DNA from: an uncultured Collinsella sp.
Lineage (GTDB): Bacteria; Actinomycetota; Coriobacteriia; Coriobacteriales; Coriobacteriaceae
DNA length: 35,392 nucleotides
Direction of reading: 5' to 3'
Assembly: GCA_900540875.1 (NCBI GenBank)
Contig: UQHT01000028.1
Location: 1 to 35,392 of the forward strand
Under the pieces are notes generated by a model. That model ran no database searches. It worked only from the letters and a program-made list of their open reading frames with translations, and was not told the DNA's origin. Below are positions 1 to 8,283 of this stretch, in pieces (position 1 is the stretch's first letter; each line of letters begins with the position of its first letter). The translations under genes and the position numbers were made by a program.

Positions 1-176
1 GGCGGCCAGGTGCCGGGGGCTATTTCCGCGTTGCGCTAGCTGCGGAAACGCGGGGCCCGTTCAGGCTGTTGCGTTGAGATTGAAAATCAACCCTAATTGT
101 AGTTTCAGGTTAGTCCGAGTTTTGACTATCGTCAAGGGCGGCCGTGCAAGACGTGCGACCTATATAACATATCGAC

Positions 177-210
177 AAAAAGACCGCCGGCGCGGGGCGG
201 CGCCGACGGT
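177..210 (-). terminator. Rho-independent terminator of the 96-aa gene
   Basis: Arms at 183-192 and 201-210 form a 10-bp stem (one G-U pair in the leftward transcript) with an 8-nt loop. A run of five A at 177-181 gives a U tract on the minus-strand RNA. It lies 27 bp past the stop of the leftward gene at 237-527. Confidence 0.8.
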
Positions 211-236
211 TGCGAGAGAATATCGATTGTTGGCTG

Positions 237-527
237 TTAAGCAGCGACGGCCTCGTAGACCGTGGCGCCCGAGAAGCTGTCGTGCAGGCTCTTGCCGCAG
301 ATCCAAGGCAGCTCGACGACCTCGCAGACCGTGTTGACCAGCTCGGAGCAGTCAGTAAAGTGCCCCTTATCGTTGAGGGCCTCGCAATCCTGAACACGCC
401 AATAGCCATCGGTGTGCGTAATGTAGTACTCGTGATCGTTGATCGACACGAAAGCACGCGTCTTGGAACGCAACAGCTTCAGAAATCCTTCGAAGTCGGT
501 CTCGACGACATCTCCAGCCTGGAACAT
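237..527 (-). CDS. Small hypothetical protein (96 aa)
   Basis: A complete small acidic-to-neutral protein of unknown function. The start is well supported: AGGAGGT lies a few bases upstream of the ATG at 527, and a terminator follows the stop. The N-terminal half reads like a short beta-rich module (MFQAGDVVETDFEGFLKLL, then a stretch ending in DHEYYITHTDGYW), and there are three cysteines (residues about 48, 60 and 77 region). No signal peptide or membrane segment is visible, so it should be cytosolic. It is a single-gene unit. I recognise no family; the strong RBS and terminator make it a real gene rather than a chance ORF. Confidence 0.8.
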   Translation of the reverse strand: MFQAGDVVETDFEGFLKLLRSKTRAFVSINDHEYYITHTDGYWRVQDCEALNDKGHFTDCSELVNTVCEVVELPWICGKSLHDSFSGATVYEAVAA

Positions 528-817
528 GATGTTACCTCCTGGCCCGGCGCCACCATGGCGCGTTGATAAACGTTGGTACTCCTTTAGTAAAACCTTTATC
601 AGGGCTTATGCGCGCATCATTTAGGCAAATGGTAAAAACCGCAGGGTAGACGGGATAAAACGTTTAATCATCCCACCGGTTTGTCACATTCTGGCTGAAG
701 TTTTATGCAAACCAACTTTTCCACCTGGTAGCTTGCATTTTTTGGGGCCGACGGCGCGATTACGGTTTTGGTTCGGCGGGTAAGAACGAGGCATCGCAAC
801 CAACGTCAGGAGGACAC
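528..817. other. Intergenic region between divergent genes
   Basis: This 290-bp AT-richer stretch separates the leftward 96-aa gene from the rightward nitroreductase and must hold both promoters. A short GCGCC-ACCAT-GGCGC hairpin lies near 548-561. GATAAA at 564-569 and TTTATC at 595-600 form an inverted pair. I could not assign convincing -35/-10 boxes to either gene and see no further gene. Confidence 0.4.
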
Positions 818-1339
818 ATGGAGACCATCGAGGCGCTCATCCACCGCCGCAGCTGCCGCAAATACAGCGATCGCCCTGTCGAGGCCGAGAAGCTCGCACG
901 CATTCTCGAAGCCGGCCAGTATGCGCCGAGCGGCATGGGGCGCCAGCCGGTCACGTTCGTCGCCGTCACCGATCCCGCAACCGTCGAGCGCCTCTCGCAG
1001 CTCAACGTCCAAGTTATGGGTAGCGAGGGAGATCCCTTCTACGGCGCCAAGACCGTTGTGGTAGTGCTCGTCGACCGCAGCGTGCCCACGCACCTGGAAG
1101 ACGGCTCGCTCGCCATGGGCAACCTGCTCAACGCAGCCTATGCGCTGGGCGTCGATTCGTGTTGGATCCACCGCGCACACGAGGTCTTTGACTCACCCGA
1201 AGGATTGGAACTGCTGGACAAGTGGGGTCTGCCCGCCGACGGAAGCCTGCGCGGTGTGGGCAACTGCATTCTGGGCTATGCCGAAGACATGCTTCCCCAG
1301 GCCAAACCCCGCCGCGACAACATCGTGTACGTCAGGTAA
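818..1339 (+). CDS. Nitroreductase family protein (173 aa)
   Basis: A flavin (FMN)-dependent NAD(P)H oxidoreductase of the short nitroreductase family. The N-terminus shows the family pattern: METIEALIHRRSCRKYSDRP with the R-R-S-x-R-x-Y/F FMN-phosphate-binding segment (residues about 10-16), then an A-P-S-G-x-x-x-Q-P motif (residues about 36-44). A central segment (DGSLAMGNLLNAAYALG) matches the helix that packs on the flavin, and a C-terminal GYAED segment follows the G-x-G-N-C-I-L-G strand. Length fits the small subclass. The start is set by AGGAGG a few bases upstream of the ATG. Natural substrate cannot be told from sequence. It is monocistronic and is followed at once by a hairpin and repeat element. 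Confidence 0.9.
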   Translation: METIEALIHRRSCRKYSDRPVEAEKLARILEAGQYAPSGMGRQPVTFVAVTDPATVERLSQLNVQVMGSEGDPFYGAKTVVVVLVDRSVPTHLEDGSLAMGNLLNAAYALGVDSCWIHRAHEVFDSPEGLELLDKWGLPADGSLRGVGNCILGYAEDMLPQAKPRRDNIVYVR

Positions 1340-1345
1340 TTAGTT

Positions 1346-1504
1346 CCGCCGTTCTAACGAACGGCGGCCCCGCTGACGCTGCGCGAGCCGCATTCACGCC
1401 AATCTGACGTTCAATTTCGAGGGCGCGACCAAAAGGTTAGCGCCCTCTCATTTCACGTCACCTTGGCGCAAATGCGGCTCGCTCGCTGTTGGTGACTGAC
1501 ATCG
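1346..1504 (+). repeat. 159-bp structured repeat, copy A (3' of nitroreductase)
   Basis: The element begins 7 bp after the nitroreductase stop. Its first part is a perfect 9-bp hairpin (CCGCCGTTC at 1346-1354, TAAC loop, GAACGGCGG at 1359-1367). A long imperfect palindrome follows, with outer arms GCGAGCCGCATT (from about 1383) and AATGCGGCTCGC (to about 1482), and an inner perfect 8-bp stem GAGGGCGC/GCGCCCTC (about 1419-1447). An inverted copy with about 14 differences lies at 5779-5937. Several of the differences are paired and keep the stems. The hairpin may also terminate the nitroreductase transcript, although no T tract follows. Confidence 0.85.
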
Positions 1505-1578
1505 GGTGCGCCACTGGTGACATCTGGCACTTGGGCAGCTAAAAGGCCCCGTCCCAAATTTGCTGCTCTACTCGCAAC

Positions 1579-2154
1579 TTATCTTGCCGATGGAGTTGTC
1601 GTCGTTTCGTTCGCGTGGGTCGTTTCGGCGCTGTCGCCCTGTTCGTCCTCGTCCTTTTGCGCGTCGGCGATGGTGGAGGCCGCCGCAACGATACCACGCT
1701 GAGGCGCCACGCCCGTCTGGGCCTGAGCGCCCTCGATAAGCTCCGTGCCGGCATGCGCGAGCTCAGCAGACCCGAACATCGCACTCAGGTCGGCCCCGCC
1801 GCCGGCGTAACCAAGCGCCGCGAGCGCGATGACAACCACCGCAACAACGACCGCGATCGGAACATAGCGATGCCAGCCTGCGGGATTGAGGCCGCTACGG
1901 CGAGCAGCGCCACGGCTAATGAAGCCGAGCGTTCCATCGTGCTTGAGCTTTGACCCCACCACACGCTTACGGCCCCACAGCGACGATTCGGCCTGCATGG
2001 CCAAGCGAGCGCTTGCCGAAGGATAGCCATATCTAGTGCGTTTGAACGAGCCGTCGAAGCCTGAGGCGCTTTTGCCCCACGTCCGCGAAGTCGTGCGACG
2101 GTTGACCGGCGCCGTGGGCTTTCGAGCCCGATTTGGTTTTGAAGTCTCCGTCAT
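1579..2154 (-). CDS. Single-pass membrane protein of unknown function (191 aa)
   Basis: The N-terminal ~110 residues are basic, rich in Arg, Ser and Gly, and lack obvious folds. A single hydrophobic segment follows (YVPIAVVVAVVVIALAALGY, roughly residues 97-116). The C-terminal ~75 residues are acidic and Ala/Thr-rich, ending TTTTPSAR. The positive-inside rule suggests a cytosolic N-terminus and an external tail. I chose the ATG at 2154, which has GGGGGT just upstream; an in-frame GTG at 2208 lacks a ribosome binding site. It lies 84 bp downstream of the HTH regulator on the same strand and may be co-transcribed with it. No family recognised. Confidence 0.65.
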   Translation of the reverse strand: MTETSKPNRARKPTAPVNRRTTSRTWGKSASGFDGSFKRTRYGYPSASARLAMQAESSLWGRKRVVGSKLKHDGTLGFISRGAARRSGLNPAGWHRYVPIAVVVAVVVIALAALGYAGGGADLSAMFGSAELAHAGTELIEGAQAQTGVAPQRGIVAAASTIADAQKDEDEQGDSAETTHANETTTTPSAR

Positions 2155-2238
2155 ACACCCCCGCACGCCGTAACCAAATCGAAACAATAACGCTTTGGAC
2201 TGTAGCACACGCGTCGCGCGCGGTCACGGGCGCCTCGC

Positions 2239-3456
2239 TCAACGGTCATCGTCCTTCAGTAAGCGCCACAGCGTTGTTCGGCTTATGCCCAGCACCTCCG
2301 CCGCACGGGTTCGGTTGCCGTGGAGATGATCTACAACCAGATGCGCGATATCTCGCTCGGTATCGGCCAGCGGTCGCAGGATATACAGGTCGCTTTCGAG
2401 TGTCGGGGCGCCAAAGGTTGCGGTCTTAATCACGTCCTCTTGGGCTAGCACTTCCTCCGCCACAGCGCGATCCACCGTGCCCGCCCCCACCAATATATAC
2501 AGTCGTTCCGAGACCTCGCGGAGCTGCAGATAATTGCGCGGCCAGCGGTAAGCATCGAGCGCCTTCGTCGCCGCGGCAGACAGCGTGGGCGCTGCCGTCC
2601 CAAATGCACCAGCGAGATATTCCAAATAGCGCGCAATCTTTTGCGACGTGGCTCCCTGCTCGACGATTGCCGGCGCCACGCTCACCGCACAGGCGAAGCG
2701 CTCGGTCACAAAGGCGGCTTGATCACTTTCGCTGCCGCCCGGCATGTCATTCGCCGTCAGCACCACATGGCAGCGCGTCGCCAACGCGGTGTCGGCCATC
2801 GTGGAAACGAGCTCGCGGAGACGCTGGGGGCCAACCGTGTTCCAGCCCTCAATGCAAAGCGTCAGCCCCGTTTGGAACAACGGCGATTCGGCGCTTTTGA
2901 GCAGATGGCGCCAGCCGCGATCCGTTAGCTCATCGAGCGCAACGGCAACAAAGGGCTGATCGACAAAAGGACCGTCCAGATAGAGGCGCATGGCAATCTC
3001 GACCTGACCCGTTCCCAGCTCGCCCTCGAGCATAAGGGGCACACCGCGCGCGTAGCTCTCGGCGACCGGCGCAGCCACCGAGGCAGGCCCCTCAACGATG
3101 CCGTACGCGCTCGATTCGTAGCGGGCCTCAACTTCGTCGGCGTTGAGCCACTCGATGCCCGCGTGCGCCGCGGCGCCGCGCACCTCGCGGACCACGACGA
3201 CCCAAAGGCCCCCGCCCTCTTTGTCGGCGGGGCGAACGGTCAGGCTCAGGCGCGTACCCGCACGCCCCATAACCAGACGCGCGCCGTCTCCTATACGGTC
3301 GAGGCGTTCGGCAACAAAAGCTGCCACATCCCGCTCAAGCGCCGCGTCATTCATGGTCGAAATCGCGACGTCCCCACGCGCATCGATTGCCAATGCCGAG
3401 GCCCCGGCAGCAGCCAGGGCCTCGGTCAAGATGTTCAGCTTGGCATCGCTATCCAT
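2239..3456 (-). CDS. Fis-HTH regulator with degenerate sigma-54-activator-type AAA+ domain (405 aa)
   Basis: The architecture resembles a bacterial enhancer-binding protein: an N-terminal sensor-like region (1-105), an AAA+-like region (115-330) and a C-terminal Fis-type helix-turn-helix (NRTRAAEVLGISRTTLWRLL, near 380-400). The ATPase is worn out. The Walker A position reads GELGTGQ (145-151), with Gln for the catalytic Lys. The Walker B position reads TLCIEGWNT with no Asp-Glu pair, and no GAFTGA sigma-54 contact loop is seen. It therefore probably binds DNA and regulates without ATP-driven sigma-54 remodelling. I start at the ATG at 3456 (GGGG upstream); the frame stays open further upstream but that part is not protein-like. 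It may regulate the YeiH-type gene upstream of it. That link is inference. Confidence 0.8.
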   Translation of the reverse strand: MDSDAKLNILTEALAAAGASALAIDARGDVAISTMNDAALERDVAAFVAERLDRIGDGARLVMGRAGTRLSLTVRPADKEGGGLWVVVVREVRGAAAHAGIEWLNADEVEARYESSAYGIVEGPASVAAPVAESYARGVPLMLEGELGTGQVEIAMRLYLDGPFVDQPFVAVALDELTDRGWRHLLKSAESPLFQTGLTLCIEGWNTVGPQRLRELVSTMADTALATRCHVVLTANDMPGGSESDQAAFVTERFACAVSVAPAIVEQGATSQKIARYLEYLAGAFGTAAPTLSAAATKALDAYRWPRNYLQLREVSERLYILVGAGTVDRAVAEEVLAQEDVIKTATFGAPTLESDLYILRPLADTERDIAHLVVDHLHGNRTRAAEVLGISRTTLWRLLKDDDR

Positions 3457-3521
3457 GATTTGCCCCTGTCCGCGGCGACGTGCAACCGCCGACGGTCGCA
3501 CGACCGAGTGTTTCAAAATTG

Positions 3522-3533
3522 AACGATATTGCT
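3522..3533. promoter_or_regulatory. TTCAA-AA-TTGAA inverted repeat, possible autoregulatory site
   Basis: A 5-bp inverted repeat with a 2-nt spacer lies 66 bp upstream of the regulator's start. The surrounding TGTTTCAAAATTGAAC resembles the TGTTTCA-type sites bound by Fis-HTH activators. A TATAGT box for the leftward gene lies at about 3543-3548. Assignment is tentative. Confidence 0.3.
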
Positions 3534-3582
3534 CACCAAACACTATAGGGCAGAAAGCGCCGTCCTGCGAGTATAGGTGTTG

Positions 3583-3608
3583 CCCCGCATCGCCATCCTG
3601 GCGGGGCG
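3583..3608. other. GC-rich hairpin between YeiH-type gene and regulator gene
   Basis: GCCCCGC and GCGGGGC form a 7-bp stem in the 273-bp gap (3457-3729) between two leftward genes. No T run follows in the leftward direction, so it may be an attenuator or mRNA-end structure rather than a classic terminator. Nothing else recognisable is in the gap besides the 3522-3548 regulatory candidates. Confidence 0.4.
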
Positions 3609-3729
3609 ATAAGAGCTCTTCGGGACTTATAAACCTGCGGACAAGCCATACCCGCAAGAGCTCCTATCGCTCCACCGCAGGCTTGCGCTCACCAGCAACC
3701 AGCAACCAGCACGCGAATAAGCTACTTCT

Positions 3730-4764
3730 CTACCAGATTCCCAGCACGTGCTGCATTCCCAAGCTCATGCACGCAATGCCAATCCAGCAGCAAAAGCCCA
3801 GCGCGATGGGCTTGCCGCCCTTTTTGACCAGCTCGACGATATCGGTATTAAAGCCAATAGCCGCCATAGCCATCACGATAAAGAACTTCGACATCTCCTT
3901 GATAGGCGCCGTAACGGATGCAGGAAGCTGAAGCACCGTGGTGATTACGCTCGCCAGCACAAAGAACAGCACGAACATGGGAAACGCGCGTTTAAGCGAG
4001 AACGTGCTTTTGGCGTCGCCGCCGGCCTTGCGCGCCAGATGCATCTGCCAGCATGCGAGCACCAACGTAATGGGAATAATGGCCAGCGTCCTGGTGAGCT
4101 TGACCACCGTGGCGCTCTCGAGCACATTGGCGCCGGGATGCATGCTGTCCCAGGCGCTCGCCGCAGCCGTTACCGACGAGGTGTCGTTGATGGCGGTGCC
4201 GGCAAACAGGCCAAAGCCCTCGTTGGTCAGCCCGAGCATGCCGCCGAGCGTCGGAAACACGAGCGCCGCGATAACGTTAAACAGGAAGATGACCGAAATA
4301 GCCTGGGCAATCTCGCGATCGTCGGCATCGATGACGGGCGCGGTCGCGGCGATGGCAGAACCGCCGCAAATCGACGAACCCACACCCACAAGCGTCGCGA
4401 TCTTGCCCGGCACGTTCATAACGCGGCAGAGCACGAAGGCGATGACAAGCGAGGTCGAAATCGTCGCCACGATAATCGGCAGCGACTGAGCGCCTTTGGA
4501 CAGAATCTGCGAGAGGTTCATGCCAAAGCCAAGCAGGATTACCGCGTACTGCAAGACTTTTTTAGACGTATAGGTGACACCGGCGGCGAGCTGTTCGCGA
4601 CGATTCTTGGGAAAGACGAGCGCCAGGACCATGCCAAAGAGGATGGCAAACACCGGCCCGCCGACCACCTCAACCTGTTTGCCGAGCAACGTCGCGGGGA
4701 TGGCGACGATCAGGCAGAACAATACGCCCTTCCAGCGCTCGCGTACGATATTCGCCAGTTGCAT
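3730..4764 (-). CDS. YeiH/UPF0324 family membrane transporter (344 aa)
   Basis: A polytopic inner-membrane protein with about ten hydrophobic segments and the usual family length (about 340 aa). Family-like glycine-rich signatures are visible: a GPVFAILFGMVLAL segment near residue 36, VGVGSSICGGSAIAATAPVI near 125-145, and FAGTAINDTSSVTAAA near 188-203. Members are annotated as putative sulfate/sulfonate exporters, but substrate evidence for the family is thin. An AGAAGGAAT ribosome binding site supports the ATG at 4764. It is transcribed away from a GntR-type regulator 193 bp away, which may control it. Confidence 0.88.
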   Translation of the reverse strand: MQLANIVRERWKGVLFCLIVAIPATLLGKQVEVVGGPVFAILFGMVLALVFPKNRREQLAAGVTYTSKKVLQYAVILLGFGMNLSQILSKGAQSLPIIVATISTSLVIAFVLCRVMNVPGKIATLVGVGSSICGGSAIAATAPVIDADDREIAQAISVIFLFNVIAALVFPTLGGMLGLTNEGFGLFAGTAINDTSSVTAAASAWDSMHPGANVLESATVVKLTRTLAIIPITLVLACWQMHLARKAGGDAKSTFSLKRAFPMFVLFFVLASVITTVLQLPASVTAPIKEMSKFFIVMAMAAIGFNTDIVELVKKGGKPIALGFCCWIGIACMSLGMQHVLGIW

Positions 4765-4908
4765 ATGGGATTCCTTCTTTCTATTTCACGTTTGCGACGG
4801 CTTATGATACGGCAACATTGAGCACGGCCATGCGTAAACACAGACCAAGATGCCGCAATAGTTCTTGGGCAACAGCCGAATTACCCACCGCGGAAAGCTG
4901 ATTCGCGG

Positions 4909-4914
4909 CATAAT
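4909..4914 (+). promoter_or_regulatory. Possible -10 box of the GntR-type gene
   Basis: CATAAT matches the -10 consensus at five of six positions and would put the transcript start near 4921. That leaves no room for a ribosome binding site at the ATG at 4928 and favours translation from 4958. No clear -35 box is visible. Confidence 0.3.
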
Positions 4915-4957
4915 TAACAACTGACATATGAGTGTGATAGAACAGTTGCGAGGCGCT

Positions 4958-5659
4958 ATGGAAGAATCGATGCACGTTGGCGAGCAGGAGACGAGCCTAC
5001 AGGACCAGTCCTACCACACCATTCGGCGCAAAATCGTCTACCTGGACTACAAGCCGGGCGAAAAGCTCGGCGTCAAACAGCTTTGCGACGACCTGGACAT
5101 GGGTCGCACGCCCGTGCGCGAGGCTTTAGTTCGCTTGGCGCAGGAAGGCCTGGTGCGCACCGTGCCCCAAAGCGGCACCTATGTCTCGCCCATCAACCTC
5201 ACCCTTGCCGAGAGTGCCTGCTACATTCGCGAGCACCTGGAAAAACAGGTGATTGTAGAGTGCTGCGCCCGTGCCACCTCGGCAGGCATCGAGCAGCTCG
5301 ACCGCGCCATCGCGCTGCAGGAAAAGGCCATGGCCGAAGAGGACCGCATCGGCTTCTTTTTGAGCGACAACCTCATGCATCACATGATTTTTAGCATCGC
5401 ATGCCGCAGCACCGTGTGGTCGTGGCTCGAGGAGACCAATGCCGACCTGGAGCGCTTCCGCTGGCTGCGCGCCGCCACGCAAGTTCTCGACAATCAGGAC
5501 ATCGTGAACGAGCACAAGCAGATTCGCCGCGCTATCGCCGGTCGCGACCCTATCGAAGCGAGCTTTTTAGTCAGCAAGCACCTGCACATGATGTTCCGCA
5601 ACCAGACCGAGGTCCTGGACCAATATCCCAAGTACTTCGAGACCAGCAAGCTCCGCTAA
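4958..5659 (+). CDS. GntR family transcriptional regulator, FCD type (233 aa)
   Basis: It has an N-terminal winged HTH with the GntR signature (YHTIRRKIVYLDYKPGEKL, then DDLDMGRTPVREALVRLAQE and the wing GLVRTVPQSGTYV), followed by an all-helical FCD ligand-binding domain. The FCD domain carries candidate metal ligands (D and H in the LSDNLMHHMIFSIA segment, and H in the C-terminal VSKHLHMMF segment). FadR/FCD regulators usually sense organic acids or sugar acids. Start choice is uncertain: the ATG at 4958 has GAGG upstream, the ATG at 4970 has GGAAG, and the ATG at 4928 has none. It is divergent from the YeiH-type gene, its most likely target, and is followed by a strong terminator. Confidence 0.88.
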   Translation: MEESMHVGEQETSLQDQSYHTIRRKIVYLDYKPGEKLGVKQLCDDLDMGRTPVREALVRLAQEGLVRTVPQSGTYVSPINLTLAESACYIREHLEKQVIVECCARATSAGIEQLDRAIALQEKAMAEEDRIGFFLSDNLMHHMIFSIACRSTVWSWLEETNADLERFRWLRAATQVLDNQDIVNEHKQIRRAIAGRDPIEASFLVSKHLHMMFRNQTEVLDQYPKYFETSKLR

Positions 5660-5660
5660 C

Positions 5661-5719
5661 CTGCCAAAAAGGGACAGGTTTATTTTGGAAGGCTTTATCT
5701 GGCCAAACGCAACAGGGCC
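5661..5719 (+). repeat. GGGACAG-type intergenic repeat, copy 1
   Basis: The sequence starts one base after the GntR stop and contains GGGACAGGTTTATTTTGG flanked by short inverted arms. A close copy (about 53 of 60 bases) is at 11198-11257, and a shorter inverted copy at 8231-8280. In copies 1 and 3 it runs directly into a GC-rich terminator stem. Confidence 0.8.
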
Positions 5720-5745
5720 CGGCTCCGCCACAACGGAGCCGGGCC
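5716..5745 (+). terminator. Strong hairpin terminator after GntR gene
   Basis: A perfect 12-bp stem (GGCCCGGCTCCG / CGGAGCCGGGCC) with a 6-nt loop, 56 bp past the stop. The following TTGGT is only weakly T-rich. Confidence 0.65.
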
Positions 5746-5778
5746 TTGGTCGTTAAAGCGCGCCAACGACGGGACGCT

Positions 5779-5937
5779 CGATGTCAGTCACCAGCAGCGA
5801 GCGGGCCGCATTTGCGCCAAGGTGACGCGAAATGAGAGGGCGCTGACCTTCTGGTCGCGCCCTCGAAATTGAACGTCAGATTGGCGTGAATGCGGCCCGC
5901 GCAGCGTCGGCAGGTCCGGCGTTTGGTAAAACGCCGG
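5779..5937 (-). repeat. 159-bp structured repeat, copy B (3' of glmS)
   Basis: This is the inverted copy of the element at 1346-1504. Read in the glmS direction it begins 6 bp after the glmS stop with a perfect 9-bp hairpin (CCGGCGTTT, TACC loop, AAACGCCGG). The same long imperfect palindrome follows. Relative to copy A, stem positions change in pairs (C-G to G-C and C-G to U-A in the first hairpin, A-U to G-C in the outer stem). Confidence 0.85.
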
Positions 5938-5943
5938 AACCAA

Positions 5944-7791
<1,848 letters not shown>

Positions 7792-7850
7792 AGGATAAAT
7801 CCCTTCGCTCGCGTGACTGCAAAACGCCCACGCACGACGGGCGCTGAGAC

Positions 7851-7880
7851 GTATAACGTTCGAGTATTGTACTCACGCAA
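7851..7880 (-). promoter_or_regulatory. Candidate glmS promoter
   Basis: Read leftward: TTGCGT (7875-7880), an 18-bp spacer, then TTATAC (7851-7856). A perfect 13-bp palindrome GAGTATTGTACTC (7862-7874) fills most of the spacer and could be an operator. Confidence 0.35.
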
Positions 7881-7892
7881 ACGCAAGCTGAT

Positions 7893-7925
7893 ATACCAGA
7901 AGTGGTATCTCAACTTAGATACCAC
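7893..7925. promoter_or_regulatory. Three TGGTAT half-sites upstream of glmS
   Basis: TGGTAT occurs at 7893-7898 (minus), 7903-7908 (plus) and 7919-7924 (minus). These form two overlapping inverted repeats: ATACCA-GAAG-TGGTAT and a perfect 9-bp GTGGTATCT (7902-7910) with AGATACCAC (7917-7925). This looks like a regulator site just upstream of the candidate glmS promoter. The binding protein is unknown. Confidence 0.5.
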
Positions 7926-7944
7926 CCGATGCACACACGTCCAG

Positions 7945-7997
7945 CCGGTCCAAACCACCACAATGGGAACAGGCACCTTTGTGGTGGTTTGGACCGG
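7945..7997. repeat. GGGAACAGGCACC-loop palindrome, copy 1
   Basis: A perfect 19-bp inverted repeat (CCGGTCCAAACCACCACAA at 7945-7963 against 7979-7997) with the 15-nt loop TGGGAACAGGCACCT. A shorter inverted relative lies at 8178-8217. Confidence 0.85.
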
Positions 7998-8020
7998 GGC
8001 GGCGGCCTATCCCGGCGAAA

Positions 8021-8160
8021 GATCTCAATCTGTAACATCTGGGCCGCAATAAGCCGGCTTTGTGTTACAGATCGAGACATTACGGTTCGGCCCCAGCACT
8101 ATGTCTCGATCCGTAACAGGTAGAGGCGGTTTTGCCGTCCAGATGTTACAGATCGAGACA
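8021..8160. repeat. Four-copy TGTTACAGATCGAGACA inverted-repeat cluster
   Basis: Units lie at 8021-8042 (minus), 8063-8080 (plus), 8101-8118 (minus) and 8139-8160 (plus). The outer pair matches at 19 of 22 positions and the inner pair at 17 of 18, so the cluster can fold as alternating or nested hairpins. It is enclosed by the inverted palindromes at 7945-7997 and 8178-8217. Confidence 0.8.
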
Positions 8161-8177
8161 ATTGAAGGCCCGGGCGT

Positions 8178-8217
8178 CTCAAACCACCACAAAGGTGCCT
8201 GTCCCCTTCGTGGTGGT
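8178..8217. repeat. GGGACAGGCACC-loop palindrome, copy 2 (inverted)
   Basis: ACCACCACAAAGG (8183-8195) pairs with 8205-8217 at 12 of 13 positions. On the minus strand it reads GGGGACAGGCACCTTTGTGG, the same core as the 7945-7997 palindrome in opposite orientation. Confidence 0.8.
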
Positions 8218-8230
8218 CGCGCTGGCAACG

Positions 8231-8280
8231 GCGTTTTCGCAGATAAAACCTACCAAAATAAACCTGTCTCTAATTGGCAG
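8231..8280 (-). repeat. GGGACAG-type intergenic repeat, copy 2
   Basis: The minus strand reads GAGACAGGTTTATTTTGGTA followed by GGTTTTATCTG, matching the repeats at 5661-5719 and 11198-11257 over about 50 bases. Here it lies just upstream of the lacI-type promoter rather than next to a terminator. Confidence 0.75.
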
Positions 8281-8283
8281 GTT

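Noticed and set aside
1..176. Partial gene or RNA at the left edge
   Set aside because: Frames from the first base are short or composition-driven. A TTTCCGC/GCGGAAA hairpin and a TTGAC-TATC-GTCAA palindrome (122-135) are visible, but nothing identifies a gene or a known RNA.
7792..7944. glmS ribozyme/riboswitch
   Set aside because: I could not recognise the ribozyme core in the glmS leader, and a promoter-like pair lies only about 60 bp from the start codon, leaving too little leader RNA.
8021..8160. CRISPR array
   Set aside because: Units alternate in orientation and spacers are only about 20 bp; there are four units and no cas genes. It is an inverted-repeat cluster.
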